DNA of 62,500 nucleotides from Chrysomallon squamiferum (GCA_012295275.1 CM022673.1:3296105-3358604); one strand, 5' to 3'; positions 13,762 to 37,647 are shown, numbered from the stretch's first letter. Translations and numbers: made by a program. Notes: a model not told the origin generated them from the sequence alone.

Positions 13762-14429
13762 TTAACTGAAGCTTTGAAAATATTATAGACTTTCGGTTCT
13801 GTCTTCTTACACTCTCCGTCAGTTTTCGTGAAATTACGTTAATTTCCGCCCTTTCTCACCTGTAATAAGGTCTGTTTTGGTCTGTTGTTGTCATCAGATT
13901 AACAACATACGGCTTGAGGATGAGTCTGTGATACACGTTACAAGTCTCTTAAGTAATGATGAAGTTGTCTGAGTCGGTAGAAGTGTGCGGCCACTACATT
14001 AATTGCACGAACACGCAGCTCTTCAATTCTTTGACCTTCGGGTATGGAATATTAATTATCTATCACACACGATTTTATCCGGAATCCGCTGGCTGGCATG
14101 CAAATTACTGACCGGATATTAGTTTCGTACGAAATGAAAGCATTTCCAGTACAATTATTAAAAACTTTTTATACATATTCTCAAGAGATAAGGAAATATG
14201 CCGTCAGTTTTTGTTTCGTAGCGCGCAATTCAAAACCAGAGTCTTTTATGTGTTAGTTGTTCGAGTATGTTCTACCCTGTTCAGGTTAATTGTGTAAACA
14301 AATATACCCGTCACCCGAATCAGAGAATGTCTGTATAAGGACACCTCAACGCATTTCGTATTAATGACAGCTATATATATATTCACCTTGTGTTTTTAGA
14401 TGTTGTTGATGTATAATTACAATTGATTA

Positions 14430-14478
14430 GCAGTATATATATAAATATGCTGTGTATGTGTATGTGTGTGTATATATG

Positions 14479-14509
<31 letters not shown>

Positions 14510-14536
14510 ATATGTATATATATGTATGTATATATA

Positions 14537-14572
<36 letters not shown>

Positions 14573-14656
14573 TATATGTATGTATGTATGTATATATATA
14601 TGTATATGTATGTATATGTATATATATATGTATGTATGTATGTATGTTTATATGTA

Positions 14657-14692
<36 letters not shown>
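14430..14692. repeat. (TATG)n/(TA)n tract
   Basis: Continuous TATG tetramers mixed with TATA runs, ending in about 34 bp of pure TA and a T-run. Confidence 0.95.
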
Positions 14693-14695
<3 letters not shown>

Positions 14696-14779
14696 TTTTT
14701 TTTTCAGGAATTGTACATATTTCTTGAAAATAAATAAGAGATGAATATTTTTCCAATGACTGTCGAACATCAAGATATA

Positions 14780-15000
14780 ACTACTACCGCCATTACTACT
14801 ACTACCACTAATGCTATTACTGTTACTACTGCTACTATTACTAGTGCTGTTGCTATTACTATTATTACTCCTCTTAGTACTGTTACTACTTTTATTGCTA
14901 TTACTGTTACTGTTACAGTTACTACTCCAACTGCTAGTACTACTACTTCTACTACTACTGCTTCTACTACTGCTGCTAGTGCTACTACTATTAGTACTGA
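14780..15000. repeat. Imperfect (CTA)n/(TTA)n triplet tract
   Basis: About 220 bp in a strict 3-base rhythm with many point changes, which keeps long Thr/Ile or Leu frames open. An old, decayed trinucleotide repeat. Confidence 0.85.
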
Positions 15001-16423
15001 TTCTTACTGGGTAAAGATAATGCTTGACACCGAACTGTAGTGTTGTGAACGTGTGAAAATCGTGTGTTTGTGAAGGACAAAAATCCGTAAATCATGAATA
15101 AATAAATTTAAAAATCCCCCAAAACCGACATGAATCCCTCATCGCAGATAAAACGCACTAAAAAGAAGCAATTATATTTACACAATACAAACAGCGAAAC
15201 TGCATTTATATATTAATATAAAACATCCTACACACAACAGTACTGACGAACTGAACGGTCCAGTTTTTGCATATTTATATATTTTCAAATCACAAATTAA
15301 CCTGGTCGACTCTAAAACAGACAACCTATGCATTGTAAGAAACATGCACACAGGTCTTCCATTGCTTCTGTAATAACATTCATATAACAATGACTGAATC
15401 GACAAGCCAACTGTTAAATAACATATATTTATTCATGCTGAATGTCACGTAAAATAAATATGTCATCATCAAATGTTTGTTATCATTACAAAAGTAATCT
15501 TACACGTAACACAACATTTTGTTTCCATTATACGCGATCTCGATCGTCTACCATCGCAAAAAAAAAAAAAAAAAATACAAGCTTAACACTTCAAGATAAT
15601 TTTACTAACGTACTTATGGCGATATTAATAAATGGATTGATAACATTATTTGTATTTCCAGGTTATTATTTTTTTGGTTTTGGGTGATGTGTTATTGCTC
15701 ACAGTAACGACACAATACTGTTACGGAATATCGCTGTTTCACCGTTCACAGCTGCAGTTGTAACGTCTTTGAACACATGGCGGATTGATACCTATACCTC
15801 TAATGACAGCATTAGAAGAAAATTTAGAAAAAAGTTAGTCCGTACTAAACGTCATGACGTCATGACTACATTAAAAAAAAAAAATAATAATAATAATATC
15901 TTTTAACTAAAGTCTTTTGATATTATACTTTGTTATTTATTCACTGGAAGGAGGAAAGAACAGATAAAACGTAACTTGAAAGTATGAAGGATTGTATTTA
16001 CAGTGTTTCTTTGTATCATTAAAGGTACACTATAAATACTGATTTTACCTTATTTATCATTATATTTTTTTTCGCGTTAATGAAATTGCGACGTAAGTGT
16101 TGTTTCAGTGTTTTGTATATTACACTGATGCATGAATGCCAATGTGCAAAGGTGTTGAAAAGAAAATTACGGAAATGAGATCACGAAATTAATATATTTT
16201 CACTGTCTTCGATTTTGACCATGACATAGACCGAGAAATGCTTTTTGACCACAGTTTGAAGACTTCCTTATATAACAATAGCAGTGAAAACGAAAAAAAC
16301 CAACAACACCAAAACATTAATTAAAAAAACCCATATAATAATAATAAAATAAAAATGAATGAAATGTAAAAAGGTACACTAAGTTATTTCAGTACATTTC
16401 AGTTAGGTGTGAAATATAAGGTC

Positions 16424-16426
16424 TAT

Positions 16427-16470
<44 letters not shown>
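16424..16470. repeat. (TTTA)n microsatellite
   Basis: About eleven TTTA tetramers. Confidence 0.95.
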
Positions 16471-16471
<1 letters not shown>

Positions 16472-17677
16472 GGTTTTTTGATTAATATTACAAAAAGAAT
16501 TGTTTAGTTCCACAACGATTTATTATTTATCAAAACCTATGTTCTCAGATTTCCCTGTTGTTATTATGAAGTAGGGGAGCACTTAAAAAAGACACAGGTA
16601 TCCCTTGATTAACGCAATTGATTCATCCATCGACGTTGCTGAGTCAATCAAATAACATAATTATACGCAAAAATTATGAAGGATTCTCAAAAGAAAATCA
16701 AGTTTATCCACCTAAAATATACTTAACGTACTTATCTTGAAAGGAAAATAAAAAAAGGACAAAAAAAAAATGTTTAAAAGCAAAAAAGTATTAGTTTCAG
16801 CAATGTTATGAACTTTTAAACAGAAAACAGTCAAGAGAAGTTTCGAAGTTATCTTTTTGGCTTTTTCTCTTCATAAACTCTATGGTAGGACGCAGATCTT
16901 CACCTGACTGCGGTAAACTGGATTTTGTCATTCAGATCTGGATCCACATCCACTACTTGCTGCTTTAGCGATTAAAAATAACGAAACATTTCACCAAGTT
17001 CTTTAGTCGTGACAAAGTCGCTAACTGACAACGCTTGTGACATGATCTCATTATCGGCTAAGTTTGACCGCTAAAGACGCTCTCTGGTGTTTGTTTTCAC
17101 GCGGGAAACTGGAAAGAGCAGTAATACATTTTTTTATTACAACAAGGATACTTGCGATTAATATCATCACGTTAATCGAATACCGCGCAAAGCGAAACTG
17201 CGACAAACGAAAAATACCTGTACTTGAACTAATGACTGATTCAAGATCAATACTTGAATATTTGATTAATAATGACAAATTAGCAGCATCTTTGATATAT
17301 GTTTATAAATGTATACAAAATATTAATAAACTGACAAAATCTGCATATTATTTTATTCTGCAAATAATTATCATTTGGAGCCAGTAATAAATATTATTCT
17401 TCTTACGTGCTTCATTTTAAATTTCGATTCAGAATATGTTAAAATCCTCCTACATAAAAATTTCACGCTTTCTGTCAGATGTAAACATCTTTATCTACGG
17501 TCCATCCTACTACAATTAAATACTTTTGAAAATCCTTTATAATGTTAATACCGAAACATAAAACAAAAATGTATTTCTAATAACAGGATCGACCTTGAAA
17601 GACTGAGTCACTGTTATTTCTTAATCTTGGCAGTTCATCATGTAAAACACAGATAACAGCGTTAAGAATGACAGCCA

Positions 17678-17915
17678 TTGCTATTACTACCACCACTATT
17701 ACTACTATTACAACCACCACTACCCTACCTCTATCTCTACTACAGCTGCTACTACTATTACTACTACCAACACCACCACTACTACTACTACTACTATTGT
17801 GACTACAACTATCACTGCTGCCACTACCACTACAACTACTACTACTTCAGCTACAACCACAACAACTGCTACTGTTACTACCATTGTTACCACCACTACT
17901 GACACTATGTACTAC
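17678..17915. repeat. Imperfect (CTA)n triplet tract next to the PDF exon
   Basis: CTA/CCA/TTA triplets in decayed form, ending less than 100 bp before the acceptor of the PDF start-codon exon. Its Thr/Tyr open frames run into that exon on paper but are not coding. Confidence 0.85.
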
Positions 17916-17997
17916 TACTATCGACACTACGACGGCTTCTTTTACTGCTACATCTGTTACTTCCAGTGGACTAACGCAGTTTGTACGTTTCTTTCAG

Positions 17998-18117
17998 GAA
18001 ATGGTATCTTGTCACAAAATAATAGTTCTGGTAGTCGCCGCCCTTTTCAGTTCAATGATTCTTCAGACACGTGCCTCCCCAATGAGAAGATATCAGCTGG
18101 AAGAAACACGAAGACAG
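17998..18117 (+). CDS. PDF: PDF exon with start codon and signal peptide
   Basis: The acceptor 'ttctttcag' ends at 17997 and leaves only GAA before the ATG at 18001, so the 5' leader must be on an upstream exon. The coding part encodes residues 1-39 and ends at a GTGAGA donor after 18117. I chose this ATG because it is the first in the exon and begins a textbook signal peptide; the next in-frame Met would cut into the hydrophobic core. Confidence 0.9.
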
Positions 18118-18772
18118 GTGAGAAACGTCTGCCTGTCCGTCCGTCTGTCTGTCTGCCTGCCTGCCCGTCTGTTTGTCTGTCTGTCTGTCTGTCTTATGTA
18201 TGTCTGTCTTTGTTTACTGTATGTTGTATTTGTATATGTAGGCATGTCTATGTGGTATGCATATACCTGTATGTATGTTTGTGTATGCGTGTGTGTATAA
18301 ATATGTATGTATGTGTGTATGTATGTATGTATGTATGTATTATGTATGTATCTATGTATGTATGTGTATATGCATGTATATATGTATGTATGTCTGTATA
18401 TATGTATGTATGTATGTGTGTGTGTATGTATGTATGTATGTATATATCTATTCTATGTATGTACGTATGTATGTATGTGTATATGCATGTATGTATGTGT
18501 ATATGCATGTATGTATGTATGTATGTCTATATGTATGTATGTATGAATGTACACTGTTGTATGTGATAACAGCAATAATAATAATAATTCTATAATGTAT
18601 TACTGTACTGCTATATCTACTATATCTCTATTTGTAGGAAGTGATTAATCTTGCATCTGAAATAATTAATATTCTCGCTAATAAAAACGAGTGGGATGTG
18701 AGGAAAAGAAATGGCGGCACGCTGGACTCTCTGTACATTCTGCCTGACCTCACGGACAAGGGCCGCAGGTGA
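18001..18772 (+). CDS. PDF: PDF/cerebrin neuropeptide precursor (2 coding exons)
   Basis: Joins 18001-18117 and 18638-18772 into an 83-residue secreted prohormone. Residues 1-25 form a signal peptide (basic start MVSCHK, then a long hydrophobic core). Residues 26-61 are a spacer. KR at 62-63 is a prohormone convertase site. Residues 64-80 are the peptide NGGTLDSLYILPDLTDK, followed by Gly81 (amide donor), RR and stop. The peptide matches the NGG...LY.LPDL pattern of molluscan cerebrin/PDF, and 83 residues is normal for the family. PDF peptides signal through a class B GPCR, in insects in circadian output neurons; Aplysia cerebrin alters feeding motor rhythm. The intron is phase 0 with GTGAGA and TTTGTAG borders. 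Family assignment is firm; the role in this animal is inferred. Confidence 0.93.
18118..18637 (+). repeat. PDF intron filled by (CTGT)n and (GTAT)n
   Basis: The 520-bp intron is almost all tetranucleotide repeat: CTGT/CCGT (18124-18192), then GTAT with GTGT and CATG variants to about 18550. Only short unique ends remain next to the splice sites. Confidence 0.9.
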
Positions 18773-18781
18773 TCCATGAAG
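18638..18781 (+). CDS. PDF: PDF exon with mature peptide and stop
   Basis: Coding 18638-18772 encodes residues 40-83: an acidic/Asn-rich spacer, RKR, the 17-residue peptide, GRR and TGA. The exon runs nine bases past the stop to 'atgaag|gtaagt' (donor at 18782), so the 3' UTR is split. The short stop-to-junction distance should not trigger nonsense-mediated decay. Confidence 0.92.
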
Positions 18782-18794
18782 GTAAGTGCTACCT

Positions 18795-18960
18795 GTAGTT
18801 ATATGTGTGTGTGAGCGTGTGTGTGCGTGTGTGCCTAGAGTTATATGTATGTGTGTATGTGTGTGTGTGAATGTGTGTGTATGTGTGTGTATGTGTGTGT
18901 GTGTGCGTGTGTGTGTTTATGTGTATGTATGTGTGTGTGTATATATATATATATATATAA
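18795..18960. repeat. (GT)n then (TA)n microsatellite in the 3' UTR intron
   Basis: TGTG/TATG repeats followed by TATA. They lie in the predicted 1.06-kb intron 18782-19838, which also holds CA/TA repeats near 19005-19160, (AAT)n and (AGT)n. Confidence 0.9.
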
Positions 18961-19249
18961 TGTAGGAGATACTGATATAATATTGTCTGTTATTTTAATA
19001 AAAACACACACGCACAAAACACACATATACACTCATATATGTACACACAACGAATATATACATTATTTTAATCGGTTATTTGTTTATTATACACATTCAT
19101 ACATACATAAATAGATACATCCATATATATATTCATACATAGCGTACATTCGTAAATATATACATATATACAAACATGAAATAAAAACCAAAAGTTAAAA
19201 ATAAAACACAAAATAGCAGTTCTAGTTGTAGTAATATAATAAATAAACA

Positions 19250-19388
19250 AACAAACAAACAAATAAATAAATAATAACAATAATAATATAATAATAATAA
19301 AAATAATAATAATAAACAAATGAAGTAAAAAATGAATTTATGGAAATTTAATATGGATGGAAAAAGCAGCAATAACACATTAACAACA

Positions 19389-19445
<57 letters not shown>

Positions 19446-19520
19446 TAATAATAATAATAGTAATAGTAGTAGTAGTAGTAGTAGTAGTAGCAACAGCAGT
19501 AGTAGTAGTAGTAGTAAAAA
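19250..19520. repeat. (CAAA)n, (AAT)n and (AGT)n cluster
   Basis: (CAAA)n/(TAAA)n near 19250-19275, imperfect AAT to 19320, (AAT)n at 19390-19460 and (AGT)n at 19460-19516, all within the predicted 3' UTR intron of PDF. Confidence 0.9.
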
Positions 19521-19951
19521 CAACAACTGAATCATTTATTTTGTGATTTAATATAACACCGAATCACAAGGTTTAACTATATACACACATCAGTATTTTA
19601 AACAAATTATCACTTTCTTTTTCGTCTAAAATACAAAACCTTTTTCTTCAGAAATACATATTTTTTAATATTATTTATCCTGATAGTGCCGAGAGGCATA
19701 ATTATTTTTCTCACTTGATTACTTACGTATGTGATTGACCTTAGAAAAACCAGATGTCGCAATTTGCTGATGATCTTGATGTATGTTTGCTTGAATAAAC
19801 TCACAGTTACATTTTTTTTTCCTTCTTTTTCGTTTCAGGGTCAGCAGTAAGCAGAGCTATGAAAGTTATTTCCATACCAAAGATTTCAGTGAATGTTTTA
19901 TCTGTAATCGGCAAGCTTTGGACTCAACGTTGTTTCTTGGCTATGGATAAT

Positions 19952-20141
<190 letters not shown>

Positions 20142-21419
20142 GATATACTTTTCATTTTTCATTTTTGGATTCTATAGGGCGTTCATTTACTTAAAATATT
20201 TCGAATATACATTTTCAGTGCTTTTTTTGTTTAAGCTGTGGTTTCAAACTAAAAATTATCCAAAACTATAACTTAACCAACCATGTGATCTTCAAGTTTA
20301 AACGTATTGCCGTAAAGCGAAAATGATCATTCCGGAGATGTCTCTGTATTATGAACGAAACTTACTTGTCATTCTTTACTTATGATACACTTTGTTTAGT
20401 CTCATATAAATTTTGACAAAACTTATCAATCTTCACCACTATTATCGTTACTGTGAAACAGTCAATAATTTGAATCCTATATGGCTTACCATTCGTGTAG
20501 ATAAGTATACATTTTAGTATTAAAAAAAGAAACTGGTTAGAGAGAAATGAAGATGTATTAAAATTACACTTTATTTATCAGTTCATATAGACAGATTCGA
20601 TCCGTGAAACTGTTAACTGTAAGCCCCTTACTTAACCATTGTAATAAAGGCTGATATTAAAACTGCTGCTTTTTTAAAATATGATTTATTGAGAAAAAGT
20701 CACATTCCTGTTATTAGAGAGTGTCCAAATGCGCAACAAATAATTAATAGTGCACTAGCTTTTTTATTTGTGAGATGATCTTTAATTAACCTATACAAGT
20801 TACGAATTTAAACATTAGTTTCAGAAATGTCATCTTCCAAACCGTTAGAGCAGAGGACTGTAATCCAAGTGCGAAGTGAGCAATCAAATTATCAGTTCTC
20901 CTTAATAAATCTTTAAGTGTGTTTGTCGTTCCAAACGCTGCATTCTCTTCCTCTGTTTCATATGCTGAACTTAAAGCTGTTTGCACTTGACATTTACGAA
21001 TGATTAAATGAACGTAAATAACATCAGTGCGATTTTATAAAACTGAGTCAGTTATATTTAATTATTGACTAATTTACCCCTGAGGCGAAATGATGTCCAC
21101 TTTAACGCAAATAATCTCTTCAGTATTTTTGCTTAGTTAAAATCACGTATGCATATAAACACATATATACATACACACATGCATGCACGCACGTACGCAC
21201 ACATAAACATTGTGTATACTTAAGCTATGTGGTACAGAACATAGAATAGGCATGAATCCATCGCCGAATTAATTCCCCTTAATTTGACATAGGAGTATTT
21301 CCCATTCCACCAAGTGCTCTGTTAAAGCTGTTTGGTATCTTTCCCTTTTTACTAAAATAAATATATCGTCTGGATTTCTAAAAAACAACTTATTACCTCC
21401 CTTCTTAATATTTATTTAT

Positions 21420-21527
21420 TTAATTTATTCATTTATTATTATTATTATTTTTTTTTTTTGTGAGGATAGTATGTTTGTTTGTTTATTTATTTATTTATTT
21501 ATTTATTTTATTTTATTATTATTATTA

Positions 21528-21572
<45 letters not shown>

Positions 21573-21576
21573 TTTA

Positions 21577-21658
<82 letters not shown>

Positions 21659-21662
21659 TTTC
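21420..21662. repeat. (TTTA)n/(TTA)n compound tract, ~240 bp
   Basis: Alternating blocks of TTTA tetramers and TTA trimers. The block order repeats, which suggests segmental slippage. Confidence 0.95.
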
Positions 21663-21883
21663 ATTGATGTACTTATTCACATCATATAGCATATATTAAA
21701 ATAAGTAAGAAATTGTTGGCTGATGTATACCACTTGTTCAATCCAGTATTGAAATCTTTAAACTTCATCTACACAATATTAGAAGAAATGTGATGAACCG
21801 GTGCATGAAAACAGGGACTACTAATAAAATATACAAAAACAATATCAACAGCATACCAACAGTAAAGTAATATGTGCATGTAC

Positions 21884-21987
<104 letters not shown>

Positions 21988-22567
21988 TATACGCAGCACA
22001 TTAGCTAACGTGAATACAAATAGTCGCTGCACCATCTTGGAAATTGTTAGATGAGAAAACCTCAGCTTCTGTTACGTCAGTGACACGTGTTTTCTTGTTT
22101 CTTTGTGTCTTCACCGACTCACGGAATATAAACCAAACCTTTTGTATCCGTTAACTGTTTTCTTGTAAAAATAAAGTGAAAAAATCTTACTGATTTGATT
22201 TAACGTTTAGAGCGACTCGTTATTCAAACAAATAATTTCGTGTGCTCGAATAAATTAATTAATACAGAGTGGGTTTTTTTTGTTTTTGTTGTTGTTTCAG
22301 AGAAGTATTCAGTTTTTCCTGGACAATTTTTTATTTCAGTAGTTCTGATGTTGACAGGATACTGAAATGTCAAGTTGTTTCTTTCTCTATTTCTGTTTTT
22401 GAATACATTTTTTTTATTTTTATTTTTTATTTTTTTTTTGGTGATTGCCTATGAAGGGAAGTAACTCTAAATTGTTTCTAAAATAAATAGAATGGAAAAG
22501 GATTCAGATAAAACGATCAGTCTCTTTATATTTTTTCTGCTTTCTTTCCTTCATTCTCTTTCTTTTA

Positions 22568-22613
<46 letters not shown>

Positions 22614-22614
22614 T
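22568..22614. repeat. (TTA)n microsatellite
   Basis: About 15 ATT units. A poly-T run of about 23 follows at 22687-22709. Confidence 0.95.
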
Positions 22615-22684
22615 TAAATGTTTTCCTTTTCTTTATTTCCTCTTACTTTTTTGCCGTCTTAATTTCTAGCTATTTATCCTTATC

Positions 22685-22715
<31 letters not shown>

Positions 22716-22769
22716 CACTTGCTACTCTGTTACATGCAAACTCACCATTTCACCATAGGGAACAAAGTA

Positions 22770-23290
22770 AATATAAGTTTACCTTAATATTTAAGATACA
22801 AATATGGTATAATACAAATTTACATTAATACTGTGAAATAAAAGTTCATATTTATTCTGTGAAATATGTTTACATTTATACTGAGATATATTGGTTTACA
22901 TTAATAGTGTGATATATAAGTTAACATCAGTACTGTGGTATATAACTTTACATCAATACTGTATTATATAAGTTAACATTAATACTACGATATACATGTT
23001 TGCATTAATACTGTGATATAAAAGTTTACATTAATACTATGATATATAATTTACATCAATACTGTGAGAATTAAGTATACATTAATTACTTGGAATACAA
23101 GTAACAATAAATCTAAGAGATATGAGTTTACATTAATTCTGTGAGATATGAGTTTACTTTAATTCTGTGTGATGTGTTTACATTAATCCTGTGAGAAATG
23201 TTTATATTAGTACTGAAATATCTAAATTTACATCAATAATGTGAGAATGTTTTCATCAAAACTTTGGGAAGCTAGTTCATATTATTGATG
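22770..23290. repeat. Degenerate minisatellite, ~28-30-bp unit
   Basis: About 18 diverged copies of a unit close to 'tttacattaatactgtgata' plus 'tataag'. No two neighbours are identical, so the array is old. Borders and copy number are approximate. Confidence 0.8.
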
Positions 23291-23601
23291 TAAATTTAAA
23301 TATTCTTTACAATTCAGTAATACACATTTACTATCAGGAATAAAATTTATACTGATAAATCCACGGATAATTATATAAAATAATATTTAGGCTAGTTAAA
23401 TAGAAAATAGTAATAATAACAATAATAATAATAATAATAAACATAAAGAACAACACAAAAACAAATCCAAAATCCATAAGTGTAATAATTAAAGTAAAAA
23501 AATAAATAAAAAAAAAAAAAAATGGAAACTGCATATGAAATAAATAAATAAATAAATAAATAAATTGTTAAACGAATTTATAATTCAATAAACTTATGTA
23601 T

Positions 23602-23604
<3 letters not shown>

Positions 23605-23632
<28 letters not shown>
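23605..23632. repeat. (GT)n microsatellite
   Basis: About 14 GT units; a 59-bp (TTA)n tract follows at 23713-23771. Confidence 0.93.
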
Positions 23633-23634
<2 letters not shown>

Positions 23635-23716
23635 TTTCGATTTGTATATTAATCGGTTCGTTTTCTCTTTATTCTTATTTCGTTTTAATAAATATTATTG
23701 CACTATTATTATTACG

Positions 23717-23770
<54 letters not shown>

Positions 23771-24803
23771 TTATTTCGGTTGAAGTTTTATTAACATTTT
23801 TTTACATCATCATTAACATGTTTTTGCTGTTGTTGCTGTGATTATTATTGTTATTAGGTGGGTTTTTTTTAGTTCTTTATGTTTTAAATTAAAATAATGT
23901 TGTTTCTACCGATGTTGTTATAACACAACTGGCTAATTAATACTTACATAAAACTTTTAAAAAATTTCAGGAATAAGATTTATAAATTCAGGCATCTTGC
24001 AAAGACGGTAACAGACTTAGGCAAGATAGGAAAGTGAAGGTCACAAATTTCAAACTTGAGTTCGTTTCAGTTCATTCATTTATCTAAAAAAATTTCTGTG
24101 TTAGCTTTTAAGAATTTTCTTTAAAATATTAATATTTTATGCCATAGGATACTCCTTGACTATCTCTACAACATCATTTATTTTTATCAGAGGATCCCCA
24201 CCCCCATTGCTTTTAACATTAGGTGTAGGCCTCTTAGAAGTCTGCCACACTTGACACGCCCCTTTTGTTTTGAAAGATATTATTTTACTTATACATTTTC
24301 TTTTAACGAAGAAATCATCTGTGTTGTCTGTTTACAGATAAACGAGTAAAATCAACAGAAAAGGGTAATAATTTTTTTTTTTTCTCTCATTTATCTAGAG
24401 AACAGTTCTCGTTATTAAACGCTATGGAACTACAGTTAGACAGATATATGTATATTCACTGCATTTATACACTGCTGTTATTGAATAAATTATATGTCAG
24501 ATTAAATGCAGATAAGTGTATATTTACTGGTGGTTAATTTTCATTAGATGTTCATGCGTATCCAAGAAACATAAGTATGTTTAAATCTAACCTCAGGCGT
24601 TTGATTTTGCTGTTTGTTTGTTTTTGAAAAATCTGAAGGGATGGTATAATGCGTGCAACTTTTGCGTTTACGAACGTAACAAAAACGTTTAAAAAACGAG
24701 ACAAAATTTAAAAGAAATAGGAACACGTCACAAAACCCAGTAAATCTCAGACCGAGGATTTTTGCCATTCTGTATTCTTTGCATAATAATTTTCACATTA
24801 CGT

Positions 24804-35645
<10,842 letters not shown>

Positions 35646-35880
35646 GGCGCTGCTTTCTGTTATCACCTGTCCTTTTGTCTGTTTCCCAGGTTGATCTACA
35701 TAGCATGCTCTCTCTCTGTGTCCAGCCACTCCTACACTTGCGCACTTATCACCTCCCTCAGAGGTGTTGATGACAATCGGGCCCGCGTCGTCTCTCCGAC
35801 TAGGTCTTTGACGTCACCAGCGTCTTATCCAACCAACAACGGTCTCTCTCTCTCGGATTTACGAACGAAGAATTAGACGC
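35646..35880 (-). promoter_or_regulatory. Bursicon-like 5' leader/promoter region with CRE
   Basis: Less AT-rich than its surroundings. It carries a full palindromic TGACGTCA (35809-35816), the CREB/ATF core site, 164 bp upstream of the start codon. Two short upstream ATGs, an immediate start-stop at 35696-35701 and an out-of-frame one at 35704-35706, would lie in the leader if transcription starts above them. No clear TATA box was found. Confidence 0.4.
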
Positions 35881-36635
35881 GTTGATCGGATTCTGTTGCC
35901 ATCTTGATGCGACGCGGAGTAAGTTGATTTTATTGTGGGTTCCTCCTCGTGTGTTGATATTGATCTACCGCTTCCACAGCGTGTGCAAGTTGCTAGGCGT
36001 GTTTTCCAAAAAGTCGTATTTTTGTGAGAAAAATTAAAGGCGAATCTTTCAACTGAAGCGACCGCCATTAATCATGATTACTGATACCAAAGAGGCATCG
36101 TTTAAATTTGTTTTCATACTGCTTGACAGTATGGTTATACTTACAGGAGAATAGAGAATTCATTGTGCTATGTATCATCGTATAATATATTTTCGTGCAA
36201 TTAAACGATCATGATCGTAGAGGTCATATCCTCCAGTCTCCAAATTGCAAGCAAAAAGGAAATATCCCGTTCCAACCTGTATTAGATACTTTTATGTATA
36301 CTTTAATGGTTATCTAAAAGATTACTTGCTGCTTTGTCCATTAAAAACAAAGACAGCAGCCTTCATCCTTACTCACATGATAATTATATTTAACACCTAA
36401 TAGTTCTTAATATTAAGCTCTCTTGTGAAGCCAGCATCCATACATCTATTCATTTATTACATTTACGCATTTGCACAATATTGGATATAAAGATTGTTTA
36501 TAGAGTTAACAACGTACTAAAGTGCTGTTAAATTTAAAACGATTTTTTTTAATTTCTCTTATGAAGAAATTAATTTGATTTTAAATAGTCGCAGAGAAGG
36601 CGTTAACGTAGAAGTATACATCCATACAAAAAAAA

Positions 36636-36668
<33 letters not shown>

Positions 36669-37647
36669 GCATACACTTATTCGGAAATCGTTTTAATAGA
36701 ATAAACCTTTTTAAATGAAAATGATGACTGAGTTAAGATATTATGATTTCAAGTTTTTTTTATACCAATAACACTGTGAATTTCAGTTAAGTTAATGAAG
36801 TCGTAAATTAATTTAAAAAAAATAAGTTCTGTTTAAATATCTGAAACGAATTTGACCTTTTATTAGGATTCAGAACTATCGCTATCTCGAACAACAGATT
36901 TTTAAGCGCATGAAACAGGGTAAAAATTAAAAATAACTAAAATAACTAAAACTGCCGTTACAGCAGTTTTGCATCATGCAGTGGTTTTCGATGTTCATGG
37001 TTTTAACGCGGCTAAATCATCAACAATTTGTTTTTGTCCTTTGATGAGTCATTACAGTTTTGATTATGGAGGTATGTAACCCTTGCAGTAGGTCATAATC
37101 TTCATCATTTTAACTCGAGGCGTCACTGCTGAAGGAATGTAGGAGTAAAAGGACAACTAAGAAAGCATGGCCTACCCGCAAACAGCACTTCACCGTTATT
37201 AGCAGCTGTTTGTATGGTTTCATTCTGTCCTCCAGCTTCCGCAAGTTTGTCCCTTGGATGTCGCTTCTGGAAACTTACGCTAATATGATCAGTTTTGACC
37301 ACAGTTTTCTAATTTGATAACCAACGTCTTGCCAAAGGCTGCGACATTTTCGAAATTTAGGACACCATTGGTTGACTAATTTCGGTTAGATTATTATTAT
37401 TATTTTTTTTTTTTTTTGGCAGTAATGTCTGGATTGTTTTGAATGTTAATATTTAGTTTTTTCTAAATTTAGGCAGTTTCTCTTTCTGTTTGTATGGATG
37501 TATTTCTGTCTGTCTGTCAGTCTGTCTCTCTGTCTCTCTCTCTCTCATTCTCTCCCCCGTCTCTTTATGAAACAGTAAGATAGTGAAACTTAGAGAAACT
37601 ACAAAAGCCAGAAAAGAGATGGTGGAAATAACAGAGGAAGATATATA

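Larger units (their letters stand above)
8971..17997 (+). other. Candidate PDF 5' intron or intergenic DNA
   Basis: No coding exon recognised. It holds many triplet microsatellites (9086, 10405, 10975, 11639, 13165, 14780, 17678), a TATG/TA tract (14430-14692), (TTTA)n (16424-16470) and AT-rich unique DNA. The least repetitive part is 13260-14110, discussed separately. Confidence 0.45.

Noticed and set aside
17051-17387. 107-codon + strand frame upstream of PDF
   Set aside because: No domain or signal; an overlapping opposite-strand frame is equally open; AT-rich chance frame most likely.
17799-18566. 255-codon + strand frame across the PDF locus
   Set aside because: Triplet and tetranucleotide repeats joined through the real exon in a different frame; the PDF exon uses the frame starting at 18001.
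20786-20986. 66-codon - strand frame of normal composition
   Set aside because: No recognisable domain, splice context or neighbouring exon; could be chance.
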